NCBI GenBank assembly: GCA_036806345.1
Contig: DAIROT010000016.1
Location: 1-40,192 of the forward strand
Direction of reading: 5' to 3'
DNA: 40,192 bases
Source: QHCF01 sp003244275
GTDB taxonomy: Bacteria; Actinomycetota; Acidimicrobiia; Acidimicrobiales; QHCF01
Shown piece after piece: positions 1 through 9,105 of this stretch. The number at the start of each line of letters is the position of its first letter. Within the stretch, counting starts at the first letter, position 1. The notes beneath the pieces are model-generated. The model was given only the letters and a program-made list of their open reading frames with translations. It ran no database searches and was not told the origin of the DNA. The position numbers were made by a program, and so were the translations under genes.

Positions 1-90
1 TGGGTGGCCGCTCGCCTGGAGTCACAAGTGCCCGCGGCGCCGGCCCGCCGTGACCGGGCGCCGGCCGTGACCCCCGGGCGCCAGTCGTGA
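1..90 (+). CDS. C-terminal end of an upstream gene (possibly DUF501 family), partial
   Basis: Frame 1 is open from the window edge and ends at TGA 88-90. The visible tail starts WVAARLESQVP and becomes rich in Ala, Pro and Arg. Its stop overlaps the GTG start of the next gene by 4 bp (GTGA), the usual sign of translational coupling. In many actinobacteria a DUF501 protein lies immediately upstream of the Ppx/GppA gene, and a WVAARL-type helix would suit its C-terminus. That identity rests on gene order only, since too little is visible for a domain call. Confidence 0.4.
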   Translation, partial: WVAARLESQVPAAPARRDRAPAVTPGRQS

Positions 91-1139
91 GCGGCGGGAG
101 GGTCGCCAGCGGCGGGAGGGGCGCCAGCGAATGGGCGGCCGAGGCGGTGGCGGCCTTGGACTGCGGGACCAACTCCACCCGGCTGCTGGTGGCCGACCGC
201 AAGCGGACAGCTCTCGAGCGCCTGGTGCGGATCACTCGCCTGGGCGAGGGCACCGACGCCACCGGCCGCCTGGCGCCAGAGGCCATCGCCCGCACCGTCC
301 AGGTCCTTGGCGAGTACCGAGCGGTCATGGACGCACGAGGAGTGGCCCCTGGCGATGCTCGTCTAGTGGCCACTTCGGCCGTGCGAGACGCGGCCAACCG
401 ATCCGAGCTTGCTGACGCGGCCGAGAGGGTGACCGGCGTGCGGGTCGAGGTCCTGTCGGGCGAGGAGGAGGGGCGGCTGTGCTACGCCGGCGCCACCGCC
501 GAGCTCGATCACGCGCCGCGGGCTGGCGTCCCCGCTGCCCGGGTTGCTCCCGCAGCGCCCGGCGGTCCCTTCCTGGTGCTCGACATCGGCGGCGGGTCGA
601 CCGAGCTGATCACCAGGGCCGCCGGCCCTGGTGCCAGCCCCGGCGCGCCCATCGCGGTGATCTCGCTCGACCTGGGCTGTGTGCGCCTGACTGAGCGGTT
701 CCTGCACCACGACCCGCCCCTGGCCGAGGAGCTGGCCCACGCCGAGGCGGAGATCCACAAGCAACTCGCCCGTGCCCGCCAAACCCTGCCGGAGCTCGAA
801 AAGGCGCCTCACCTCATCGGCGTGGCCGGCACCCTCACCACCCTGACCGCCATGCAACAAGGCCTGCCCACCTACGACCGTGTCCGCATCCACCACTCCC
901 TCCTGACCCGCCCCCAGGTGGTGGAGCTCCTCGACACCATGGCCGCTGAGCCGGCCAGCCGTCGAGCCCGGCGCCCGGGCCTGGAAGAGGCCCGGGCCGA
1001 GGTCATCGTGGCCGGGACCCTCATCCTGTCGACGAGCATGGCCGATCTCGGCTTCGAGTCGTGCCTGGTCTCCGAGTCCGACATCCTCGACGGCCTGATA
1101 GCCAGCCAACTCCCCGACGGCGTTGCCCCGGTTGGCTAG
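87..1139 (+). CDS. ppx: Exopolyphosphatase / guanosine pentaphosphate phosphohydrolase (Ppx/GppA)
   Basis: The 350-residue product is a short Ppx/GppA protein of the actin/ASKHA fold, without the C-terminal HD-like domain of E. coli Ppx. Members release phosphate from polyphosphate termini or convert pppGpp to ppGpp in the cytoplasm. The phosphate-1 loop AALDCGTNSTRLLVA is near residues 22-36, the acidic segment GEEEGRLCYAGAT near 125-137, the phosphate-2 loop DIGGGSTEL near 168-176, and GVAGTLTTLTAM near 248-259. The GTG at 87 is chosen because it overlaps the upstream stop by 4 bp. An internal GTG at 147, just before the first loop, would give the more usual short N-terminus, and residues 1-20 look low-complexity. 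The aminotransferase follows 11 bp downstream. Confidence 0.9.
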   Translation: MSGGRVASGGRGASEWAAEAVAALDCGTNSTRLLVADRKRTALERLVRITRLGEGTDATGRLAPEAIARTVQVLGEYRAVMDARGVAPGDARLVATSAVRDAANRSELADAAERVTGVRVEVLSGEEEGRLCYAGATAELDHAPRAGVPAARVAPAAPGGPFLVLDIGGGSTELITRAAGPGASPGAPIAVISLDLGCVRLTERFLHHDPPLAEELAHAEAEIHKQLARARQTLPELEKAPHLIGVAGTLTTLTAMQQGLPTYDRVRIHHSLLTRPQVVELLDTMAAEPASRRARRPGLEEARAEVIVAGTLILSTSMADLGFESCLVSESDILDGLIASQLPDGVAPVG

Positions 1140-1142
1140 GAT
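1137..1142 (+). promoter_or_regulatory. -10-like box TAGGAT for the aminotransferase gene
   Basis: TAGGAT lies 8 nt before the ATG at 1151 and overlaps the ppx stop codon. There is no good Shine-Dalgarno sequence in the same interval. The arrangement fits a leaderless transcript, a pattern repeated elsewhere in the window. Confidence 0.35.
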
Positions 1143-1150
1143 CGCGAACG

Positions 1151-2245
<1,095 letters not shown>

Positions 2246-2324
2246 CACTTTGCAAAATTGAGTTTCCTCCGCCGGACCTCCTCGCCCACTATCAGCCGGC
2301 CGACTCCCCCGCCAGGCGCCGGCG

Positions 2325-2933
2325 GTGCTGACCCGAACCGCCGGCGGGGTCCTGGTCGGGCGCCGGGTGCGCCTGCGGCCGTTGGTGGACAGCGACTTCA
2401 ACGAATGGAGGGAGGTCCGGGAGCGCTGCCGGGACTGGCTGTTGCCCTGGGAACCTGGTCCGCCGGGGGTCCCGCCCGACCTGGTGGGGGACTGGCGGTC
2501 GTTTGCCACCCGCTGCTCCTCCAGGGCCAGGGAGGCCAAGGCAGGCAACGCCTATGGCTTTGGGATCTTCGTAGGCGACCGCTTTGCCGGGGAGATGAAC
2601 CTCTCGTCGGTGCAGCGAGGTCCCTTCCAGAATGGCTATGTGGGCTACTGGGTCGACCGAGCCCTCGCCGGCCACGGTTACGTGCCGGAGGCGGCAGTGG
2701 TGATGATGCGCTTTGCCTTCGAGGACCTGAGCCTGCACCGCCTGCAGGTCTCGGTCGTGCCCCGCAATTCTGCCAGCCGCCGAGTGGCGGAAAAGCTGGG
2801 TCTGCGCCACGAGGGCGTGGCGGTGCGGTATCTACAGATCAACGGCAACTGGGAGGACCATATTCGCTACGCAGTGACGTCCGAGGAGTGGGACGCAGGG
2901 CGCCACGACTGGCTGGCCACCTGGCTGGCCTGA
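2325..2933 (+). CDS. GNAT family N-acetyltransferase (RimJ/RimL-like)
   Basis: The 202-residue product has one GNAT domain. An early RRVRLRPLVDSDFNEW segment gives the first strand and helix. The acetyl-CoA pyrophosphate loop is in GYWVDRALAGHGYVPEAA near residues 106-123. The RLQVSVVPRNSASRRVAEKLG segment near 145-165 includes the motif-B Asn and the helix that follows it. It is closest in architecture to ribosomal-protein N-terminal acetyltransferases of the RimJ/RimL group, but many relatives have other amine substrates. The GTG start is the first in frame. Its last 67 bp overlap the tail of the convergent epimerase gene. Confidence 0.85.
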   Translation: MLTRTAGGVLVGRRVRLRPLVDSDFNEWREVRERCRDWLLPWEPGPPGVPPDLVGDWRSFATRCSSRAREAKAGNAYGFGIFVGDRFAGEMNLSSVQRGPFQNGYVGYWVDRALAGHGYVPEAAVVMMRFAFEDLSLHRLQVSVVPRNSASRRVAEKLGLRHEGVAVRYLQINGNWEDHIRYAVTSEEWDAGRHDWLATWLA

Positions 2934-3934
2934 GCAAAGCGCTCCACCGCTCCGGCCGAAGTGAACCGGTAGGCGAAACCGGCCCTCTTGAGTGCCTGGT
3001 TGTCGACTCCCCCGCCGTAGCGGAGCCAGGTCAGCAGCTCGGGAGGCACGTCCAGCAGGCCAGTCCGACGTAGAACGGCGGCCACCGACCCGGTGAGCAG
3101 GGGCGGCAGAGGCACCAGGCGAGCCCGGCACATGGAGGCCACCTCGCTCCAGGGCAGACGGCCGTCGCCCGCCACGTTGTAGGTCCCGGGAACCTGACGG
3201 CCGATCACCAGCTCAAGCGCCCTCAGGGCGTCCTGTTGCTCGACGAATTGGACCAACGGGTCAAAGCCGGCAATGCAGGGGGCGATCCCCCGGCCGAGGC
3301 AGCGGCTGATCGCAGTGTCGACGTCGGGACCCAGAACTTCGCCCAGGCGGAGCACGCTCACCAGCGTGGCCGGGTTGTCATGGGCGAACTCGGCCAGGTT
3401 GCGCTCGACCTCCACGAGCGAGCGCTCCAGGTCGTTGCGGGCCGGGCTGGATCGGGCCAGGTCCTCCCTGGGCCACGCCGGATCCCGGAGGGCCGAGCCG
3501 TACACCAGAGTCGAGGATTTGACCACCAACTGGCGCACGGAGGTCGCGGCAGTGGCCGCCGCCAACAGGTTCAGCGTGCCTATGACGTTGACCTCGTGCA
3601 GGGCGCGCCCAGAGGTGGCGGTCGAGTTCACCAGTAGGGAGGCATGGATGATGGTGTCAACCTGGGTGCGCTGGACAACACTGGCCAGGGCTGCATATGA
3701 GTTCGCTGTACGTACGTACTCGGTGCGATCGACAAGCACATTGGGCCCCGTGCCGTCTGGTCCCCTGACATCCGGGCCCTTGATGTCTGGCGCCCTGATG
3801 TCTGGCGCCCTGACGTCTGGCGTCTTGATGTCCAGCCCGACAATCAGCTCCACATCCGGATCGGCCACCAGCCATCTGACCACCTGGCCCCCCCAGTAGG
3901 TCGCCGGTCCGGTGACCATGATCCGTCTCCCCAC
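2867..3934 (-). CDS. NAD-dependent epimerase/dehydratase family protein (extended SDR)
   Basis: The 355-residue product is a Rossmann-fold extended SDR. The glycine motif is atypical, VTGPATYWGGQ near residues 7-17. The body follows an actinobacterial epimerase-like family: VDTIIHASLLVNS, ALHEVNVIGTLNLL and KSSTLVYGSALRDP, the last sitting where the catalytic Ser/Tyr region lies. The usual YxxxK is not obvious, so the reaction is uncertain; sugar-nucleotide or steroid-like substrates are possible. After strand 2 there is an unusual insertion of pentapeptide repeats (about residues 34-63). GTG 3934 keeps the full first strand; ATG 3919 has a better Shine-Dalgarno (GGGGAGA) but would clip it. 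It is the last gene of the minus-strand envelope operon, 12 bp after the acyltransferase. Confidence 0.8.
   Translation of the reverse strand: MGRRIMVTGPATYWGGQVVRWLVADPDVELIVGLDIKTPDVRAPDIRAPDIKGPDVRGPDGTGPNVLVDRTEYVRTANSYAALASVVQRTQVDTIIHASLLVNSTATSGRALHEVNVIGTLNLLAAATAATSVRQLVVKSSTLVYGSALRDPAWPREDLARSSPARNDLERSLVEVERNLAEFAHDNPATLVSVLRLGEVLGPDVDTAISRCLGRGIAPCIAGFDPLVQFVEQQDALRALELVIGRQVPGTYNVAGDGRLPWSEVASMCRARLVPLPPLLTGSVAAVLRRTGLLDVPPELLTWLRYGGGVDNQALKRAGFAYRFTSAGAVERFAQASQVASQSWRPASHSSDVTA
3746..3835 (-). repeat. 15-bp tandem repeat, six units, inside the epimerase gene
   Basis: Consecutive 15-bp units run 3746-3760, 3761-3775, 3776-3790, 3791-3805, 3806-3820 and 3821-3835. On the minus strand they encode LDIKT, PDVRA, PDIRA, PDIKG, PDVRG and PDGTG. 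The first unit is the natural strand-2 segment of the protein, so the array looks like an in-frame expansion seeded there. Confidence 0.9.
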
Positions 3935-3946
3935 GCCCTGGCCGCC

Positions 3947-4930
3947 CTACCCGAGCCAAACACTGCGGCGTTCGCCCAGCATCTGGTAGAGGGCCTGCTG
4001 GAGCTTGGCCCGGATACCCTCGGCTTCTTCCATGACCATGGCCTTGGAGTATCGGGCCTCCCCGGGGGGCACCTCGAAGCGCACCGGGTCGAGCACCCGC
4101 AGGCGGATCTTGGCGGGGAAGTGGGCCAACGTCCCGAGCGGTCCCAGGAGGATCTGGTTGAGGGTGATGGGCACGTAGGGCACCCGGAGCAACCTGGCCA
4201 GCCACGGAATGGTGGCCACAACCGGCATGGACTCCTCCGCGCCTATAACGGCGATGGGAATTATTGGGACCCCGGCTCGCATGGCTATCTCGACGAATCC
4301 GCCCCGCCCGAACCGGCGCAGCTGGTACCTCTCGGACCAGGACTTGGAGGTGGCCTTGGTGCCCTCGGGGAACACCAGGACCAGGTGACCCTGCCTCAGC
4401 AGGCGCAGGGCGTTGTCCGGATGGGCACCCACACCGCCGAGTCGGGACCACAAGGTGCCTACCACTGGCCATTCCCGGAACACGTCGTCGGACAGCCCGT
4501 AGACCGGGCGATCCAGCTCCTCCTCGATGCCGTGCAGGATCAGCAGGGCATCGGGAGGGATGGCCCCGGCGTGATTGGCCACCAGTAGCGCCCCTCCCTC
4601 GGCCGGGAGCTTGTCGAGGCGCTCCCACTCCACCCGGAACCAGCGACGATAGACGGGCCCGTAGACCTTCCTAGCCACCGAGCGCATACGATCGGAGCGA
4701 CCCCACTCGTCCACGTCCGACAGGCGGGGATCGTGGAGTGGCTCCGCCGGTTCGGGCGTGGGCCGTGGCAAGTGAACCAGGGCTTCAGTAGCCGCCCGGT
4801 CTGCAATAACGGTGTCCTTCCCGCCGTCACTGGCCACCAGTCCAATGTACCTACAGTTACGATCTACCGTGCTCGGTGGGGGACATAGCCCAACTGCACA
4901 GTGCCCGTCTTGTTTGTCACTGTCGCTCAC
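3947..4930 (-). CDS. Lysophospholipid acyltransferase family protein (PlsC-like)
   Basis: The 327-residue product has a PlsC-type glycerolipid acyltransferase domain. Block I is NHAGAIPPDALL near residues 117-128, with the catalytic His and a downstream Asp in the wider spacing of the hemolysin-like subgroup. Block III is VFPEGTKA near 183-190, and block IV is in GVPIIPIAVIGAEES. Members transfer acyl chains from acyl-CoA or acyl-ACP to lysophospholipid-like acceptors at the inner face of the membrane. GTG 4930 overlaps the permease stop by 4 bp. However, the first 31 residues look non-conserved, and a second GTG at 4837 has TACATT exactly 6 nt upstream, so an internal leaderless start is possible. 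It sits between the FtsX permease and the epimerase. Confidence 0.83.
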   Translation of the reverse strand: MSDSDKQDGHCAVGLCPPPSTVDRNCRYIGLVASDGGKDTVIADRAATEALVHLPRPTPEPAEPLHDPRLSDVDEWGRSDRMRSVARKVYGPVYRRWFRVEWERLDKLPAEGGALLVANHAGAIPPDALLILHGIEEELDRPVYGLSDDVFREWPVVGTLWSRLGGVGAHPDNALRLLRQGHLVLVFPEGTKATSKSWSERYQLRRFGRGGFVEIAMRAGVPIIPIAVIGAEESMPVVATIPWLARLLRVPYVPITLNQILLGPLGTLAHFPAKIRLRVLDPVRFEVPPGEARYSKAMVMEEAEGIRAKLQQALYQMLGERRSVWLG

Positions 4931-7611
4931 AGGTCCCGGAGGGCCGCGGTGGTGTCGCGCGAGGCGCGGGACGACGCCAGTCGAGTGGCCAGTGCAATAC
5001 CTCCGACGGCCAGGGCGCTGACGGCCAGGAGGTACGGCCAGGGCAGCGACAGGGTGGCCGGTGCTGGATCGAAAACGCCCGTGAGTACCTTGACCAGGAT
5101 CTGGGCCAGGATTCCTCCGCCGACGACCCCCGTGCCCAGGGCGGCCAGAGTCACCACAGCCGCGTCGACTTGGAGGAGGGCCCGAAGCTGGTTGCGGCGA
5201 GCGCCCAGGGCGGCCACAATCGCCAGGTCACGCCGGCGTTCGGCCAGCCCCAAACCCAGGACCAGGCCCCCGCCGGCAATGGCCAGGACGAGCGCGAAGC
5301 CCAGCTCCACCCGGGTGAGGCCGGCCAGATCGACGGCCGTCAGGCTCGACCCGACCGCGGTACGAGCCGTGGTTATGTCGGTGATCCTCGGGCCATTTCC
5401 CACCGCGGCTCGGATCCGGGCTGCCACCTGGTGAGGATGGCCTGTGGTGTTGACCAGGAGCGTCTGGGCTGCCGGATCGCCGCTGACCCTGGCCACATAG
5501 GCGGCGTTGGTAACGAAGAAGCTGTCGTGGGGAGCGGTGGGGAATTCCTTGACGATCCCGGCGTAGTGGAACCGCACCGGCGTCAGCCGCTGGCTGCGGG
5601 CATCTTGGATCCGCAAGAGCAACGGATCGCCCAGATGAAGTTGATAGTCCTTCACCGTCTCGGCACTTACCAGGACCGAGTCCGGCCGAGCCGCCAACCG
5701 GTCGATGAGCTGTCTGGCCGTGGCTCCTGTGAAGTAGGCATCCTGCAGGCTGGTTGAGTGGTTGATGGTCGCCGGACGCACACCATAGAGGTCCTGAAGG
5801 TCGGTCCCGATGTAGGCATAGCGATGGATAAGCGGCTCGACGCTGCGCACGCCGGACACCGAACGAAGTGGGGGATGGGCGCCGGCAAGATTGGTCACAG
5901 CAACGTCCGCCCCATTCGTCAGGCGTGCATCCACGTTGGCCTGGGCCTTATATGTGCTGTTGAACACCGCGGTGCTGGCCGCGAAGACCAGTGCCAGTCC
6001 GGCGATGACCGACGCCCGTGCGAGCAGCGCACGCTGCCGCGAGGCAGTGGCGGCAGCCAAGACGGAGAGCCGGCCGGAGATGGGGCGAGAAGCCCAGGCG
6101 ACTATTCGCCGTCCTCGCCTGAGAGTCAGGTCGACCATGCGCCAGGTAAGCAAGGCCATCCCCAACCAGAACATTGCTGGCCCGGCGAATGCCCAGTAGC
6201 TCACCGAGATGGTGGGCACTCCCTCTGGAGCCAGCACCAGGTTGTAGCCGGACTGACTGGTGATGGCGTAGATGACAGCTGCGCCGAGGAGCAGCCACAG
6301 GTCAGTGCCCAGGCGCAAAGCCAGGGGTGGCCGGTCACGTCGGGCGGCGGTCGTCAAGGCCGTTCGCCCAGCCATGACCGTCATCTCCCGCAAGTCACGG
6401 CGAGCCGGCGTCAATACGGCTATGGCAGCAATGACCTGCCCAGCTAGGGCTGACAACGCCATCCAGGCGGCTGCACCACCAGCGGACGCGCCAAATCCCA
6501 CCGAACCGAACGCCAATTGGCCTATCAGCAACGCGCCACCCAGTCCCACCAGCGCACCGGCGACGCCCACCGCGGCTGCCTCGGCGGCCGCCAGACGCAG
6601 GATCTGGGCGGCTCGAGCGCCACGCAACCGCAGGAGAGCCTGCTCGCGTCGTCGACGATTGGCACCGGCGGCCGCCACCGTGACGGTCAGGGCGCCAGCG
6701 AGCAGGGCACCGGGGAGGCCCAAGAACACGAACAGCACCTGGGCGTACAAGGCATCCTGACGGGCGGCGTCCAGTGTTGCGCCGATGTTGTTGCCCACGG
6801 TGCCAGCCCCAGCCAACCGAGATTCGAGGTGGTGGGCGGCCCCGATCACTTGGGAGTAGGCCGCCGACGGATCCGGCGCCAAAGCGTGGCTGCGGGAGAC
6901 ATGGACCTGGCGCGCCAACAGGCCTTGGCTGGTAGAGGCCAATGGCTCGAATGCCTGGTCCCAGGCCGCGCTGCCAATCAGCACCACGTTGTCAGGAGGT
7001 GCAGACGGTTGGGAGCCCGGCGGGGCACCGACGGTCTGGAACAGCGAATCGATCTGGGGAAGATCGACGATGCCCACAACCCGCACCACCAGGGGGGTAA
7101 GGCCGGCCCGGGCAACCGCCACGTTGTCACCCACCTGTGCCGCCAGGTTGCTCGCCGTCTGCTGGGCCAACAGGGCGGGGACCGCCATACCCAAGGGCAC
7201 GCCATCCGGGACACTGTTGGCCCCCGTGAGAGGTCGGATCTCCCCAGGGAACGTGCCCGCGTAGCCGGGGGCCAGCCCCAGCACCCGGGCTGCGCCGGTC
7301 GTTCGGGTGGTCGCGCCGGTTGCCGTCCGAAGGCCATCGCTGGTGGCGAAGCCAACTGGCAATGCGGCCCGGACCCCAGGATCGGACCGGATGGCGGTGA
7401 GGGCAGCGGTTGGGTCGGCGCCGCGGCTCAGGGCGACCTGCCAGTCGACGGCAACCGAGCGGACCGCCTGGGTGGTCATGGTCGCCTTGGCCGATGACAA
7501 GAAGGTCCCCAGGCTGGCCAACAAGGCGACCGAGACGGCCACACCAGCCGCCAGGGCAGCCAACCGGCCCGCCCGATGCCGGAGTAGGCCGAGGAGCCAT
7601 GCCCGGGTCAT
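4927..7611 (-). CDS. ABC transporter permease with two FtsX domains
   Basis: The 894-residue membrane protein starts with one transmembrane segment after a short basic tail, GRLAALAAGVAVSVALLASL, followed by a periplasmic-type domain of about 200 residues. The first FtsX block lies near residues 285-440 (VLFVFLGLPGALLAGALTV; RRRREQALLRLRGARAAQI). Central membrane segments near 470-580 and a second extracytoplasmic domain follow. The second FtsX block is near 760-885 (VELGFALVLAIAGGGLVLGL; RRRDLAIVAALGARRNQL). This is the MacB/LolCE-like type VII architecture, which couples ATP hydrolysis to work on substrates outside the membrane rather than classical transport. ATG 7611 is preceded by GGAGGAG. 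It is encoded 46 bp after two separate ATPase genes and a lipoprotein gene. The substrate is unknown. Confidence 0.87.
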   Translation of the reverse strand: MTRAWLLGLLRHRAGRLAALAAGVAVSVALLASLGTFLSSAKATMTTQAVRSVAVDWQVALSRGADPTAALTAIRSDPGVRAALPVGFATSDGLRTATGATTRTTGAARVLGLAPGYAGTFPGEIRPLTGANSVPDGVPLGMAVPALLAQQTASNLAAQVGDNVAVARAGLTPLVVRVVGIVDLPQIDSLFQTVGAPPGSQPSAPPDNVVLIGSAAWDQAFEPLASTSQGLLARQVHVSRSHALAPDPSAAYSQVIGAAHHLESRLAGAGTVGNNIGATLDAARQDALYAQVLFVFLGLPGALLAGALTVTVAAAGANRRRREQALLRLRGARAAQILRLAAAEAAAVGVAGALVGLGGALLIGQLAFGSVGFGASAGGAAAWMALSALAGQVIAAIAVLTPARRDLREMTVMAGRTALTTAARRDRPPLALRLGTDLWLLLGAAVIYAITSQSGYNLVLAPEGVPTISVSYWAFAGPAMFWLGMALLTWRMVDLTLRRGRRIVAWASRPISGRLSVLAAATASRQRALLARASVIAGLALVFAASTAVFNSTYKAQANVDARLTNGADVAVTNLAGAHPPLRSVSGVRSVEPLIHRYAYIGTDLQDLYGVRPATINHSTSLQDAYFTGATARQLIDRLAARPDSVLVSAETVKDYQLHLGDPLLLRIQDARSQRLTPVRFHYAGIVKEFPTAPHDSFFVTNAAYVARVSGDPAAQTLLVNTTGHPHQVAARIRAAVGNGPRITDITTARTAVGSSLTAVDLAGLTRVELGFALVLAIAGGGLVLGLGLAERRRDLAIVAALGARRNQLRALLQVDAAVVTLAALGTGVVGGGILAQILVKVLTGVFDPAPATLSLPWPYLLAVSALAVGGIALATRLASSRASRDTTAALRDL

Positions 7612-7657
7612 GACGGGCTCCTCCGATCGAGCGGGAAGGCAGGCGGCCTGGCAGCGA

Positions 7658-8362
7658 TCATGCCGTTTGAAGTCGACCGTCGGTGATCGTCCAGCGAGAT
7701 TGGACGCGGACCAACACCGACGGGTCATGCGTGGCGATCACCACGGCTGTGGTCGACGCCGAGGCTTCGGCCAGGACCAGATCCAACAATGTCTCGGCCG
7801 TGTGGTGGTCCACCTGACCGGTCGGCTCGTCGCACAGGAGCAGCGCCGGTCGTGTCACCAGGGCTCGAGCCAGGGCCACCCGTTGAGCCTGGCCGCCAGA
7901 AAGCTCCTCGGGGAGCTGGGCGACCAGTCCCCCCAGGTGGAGCCGATCAAGCACATCTCTCGCCCGCCCGATGGCCTCCTCCTGGGAGGCACCGGCAAGG
8001 AGCAACGGCAGGGCGATGTTCTCTGCGACGTCAAGGGCGCCGAGCAGGCTGGGCGCCTGGAAGGCGACGGTGATCCGTCCCGGATGCTCGATGGGAGGCC
8101 CGCCCATGGTTGGCCATCTGACGCTTCCGGAGCTGAGACCTTGCAGGCCGGCCAGCACGTGCAGCAGAGTTGTCTTCCCAGAGCCTGACGGACCGATCAG
8201 GCCGATCAATTGGCCAGGCGTGACACTGCAGGTGACTGCGTCCAGGACCGTACGGGTTATCTTGCCCGCCCGATAGGTGACCGACGCCGTCTCGCAGCGC
8301 ACCACTGGGCAGCCCCCCGCAGGGTGCTCGGAGACGCTGCCGCTCGGCTTTGACGCGGTCAT
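7658..8362 (-). CDS. ABC transporter ATP-binding protein (second ATPase of the FtsX operon)
   Basis: The 234-residue ATPase has a complete set of motifs: Walker A GPSGSGKTTLLHVLAG near residues 47-62, Q-loop VAFQAPSLLGAL, signature LSGGQAQRVALARAL, Walker B ALLLCDEPTGQVD, and H-loop VVIATHDPSVL. It belongs to the LolD/MacB-type ATPases that pair with FtsX permeases. ATG 8362 overlaps the stop of the upstream ATPase as ATGA; an in-frame start at 8386 would add residues lying within that gene. Compared with its neighbour it has the canonical LSGGQ signature and is the likelier catalytic half if the two form a heterodimer (inference). Confidence 0.9.
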   Translation of the reverse strand: MTASKPSGSVSEHPAGGCPVVRCETASVTYRAGKITRTVLDAVTCSVTPGQLIGLIGPSGSGKTTLLHVLAGLQGLSSGSVRWPTMGGPPIEHPGRITVAFQAPSLLGALDVAENIALPLLLAGASQEEAIGRARDVLDRLHLGGLVAQLPEELSGGQAQRVALARALVTRPALLLCDEPTGQVDHHTAETLLDLVLAEASASTTAVVIATHDPSVLVRVQSRWTITDGRLQTA

Positions 8363-9105
8363 CACGGCCAAGCCCGGTTGGCGCAACCATCATTGCCAAC
8401 GACCTTGCCGTCGGACAGGCTGATCACTCTGTCCGCCCTTTCGGCCAGCGCCGTCGAGTGCGTGACCACCACCACGGCCAGACCGCGTTTTGCCTGGTCA
8501 GCGAGCAGGTTGGCCACCTCACATTCGCTGCTCGTGTCAAGTTCCCCCGTCGGTTCGTCAGCCAGGAGCGCCAGCGGATCGTTGGCCAAGGCCACGGCCA
8601 GCCCGGCCCGGGCCAATTCGCCTCCAGACAGTGTCGCCGGGAGGGCGGCAGCCCGCTCTTGGATGCCAAGTCCCCGGAGCAGGTCATTGACGGGGGTCCG
8701 TCCCGGCCGGCCAACCAACCGGCGGGCCAGGCTGACGTTGCCGGCCACACTGAGGTGGGCAAGCAGGTTGCCGGATTGCAGCAGCACGCCCAGCGACCCG
8801 GCTCTAAGTCGGGCCCGTTCGCGTTCGCCGACTCGACTGATCCGGGATCCGCCCATATAGACGCGACCACCGTCGGGATCGTCGAGACCAGCCAGACAGG
8901 CCAGGAGCGTGCTCTTGCCGGAACCCGACGGACCCACCACGGCGACCATCTCCCCCGCCCGCACCTGCAGAGTGACACCTCGGAGGGCGAGGACCTCCTC
9001 GTCACCGGTGTGGTAGAAGCGGTAGAGATCGTAGGCATCGATCACTGACGGGCCGGGCTGGCCGGTTGCCCGGGACGGGTTGGCCAAGGCACCCACGGTG
9101 GTCAT
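8362..9105 (-). CDS. ABC transporter ATP-binding protein (first ATPase of the FtsX operon)
   Basis: The 247-residue ATPase has Walker A GPSGSGKSTLLACLAG near residues 59-74, a Q-loop in LLQSGNLLAHL, the signature LSGGELARAGLAVAL (LSGGE rather than LSGGQ), Walker B LALLADEPTGELD, and H-loop VVVTHSTALA. It is of the LolD/MacB type. Its ATG overlaps the lipoprotein stop (ATGA), and its stop overlaps the start of the second ATPase in the same way, so the three genes are probably translated as one unit. Two distinct ATPases with a single double-FtsX permease suggest an asymmetric nucleotide-binding dimer, which is an inference. Confidence 0.9.
   Translation of the reverse strand: MTTVGALANPSRATGQPGPSVIDAYDLYRFYHTGDEEVLALRGVTLQVRAGEMVAVVGPSGSGKSTLLACLAGLDDPDGGRVYMGGSRISRVGERERARLRAGSLGVLLQSGNLLAHLSVAGNVSLARRLVGRPGRTPVNDLLRGLGIQERAAALPATLSGGELARAGLAVALANDPLALLADEPTGELDTSSECEVANLLADQAKRGLAVVVVTHSTALAERADRVISLSDGKVVGNDGCANRAWP

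Noticed and set aside
3746..3835. A CRISPR array
   Set aside because: The units are contiguous 15-bp repeats without spacers and lie in frame inside a coding gene.
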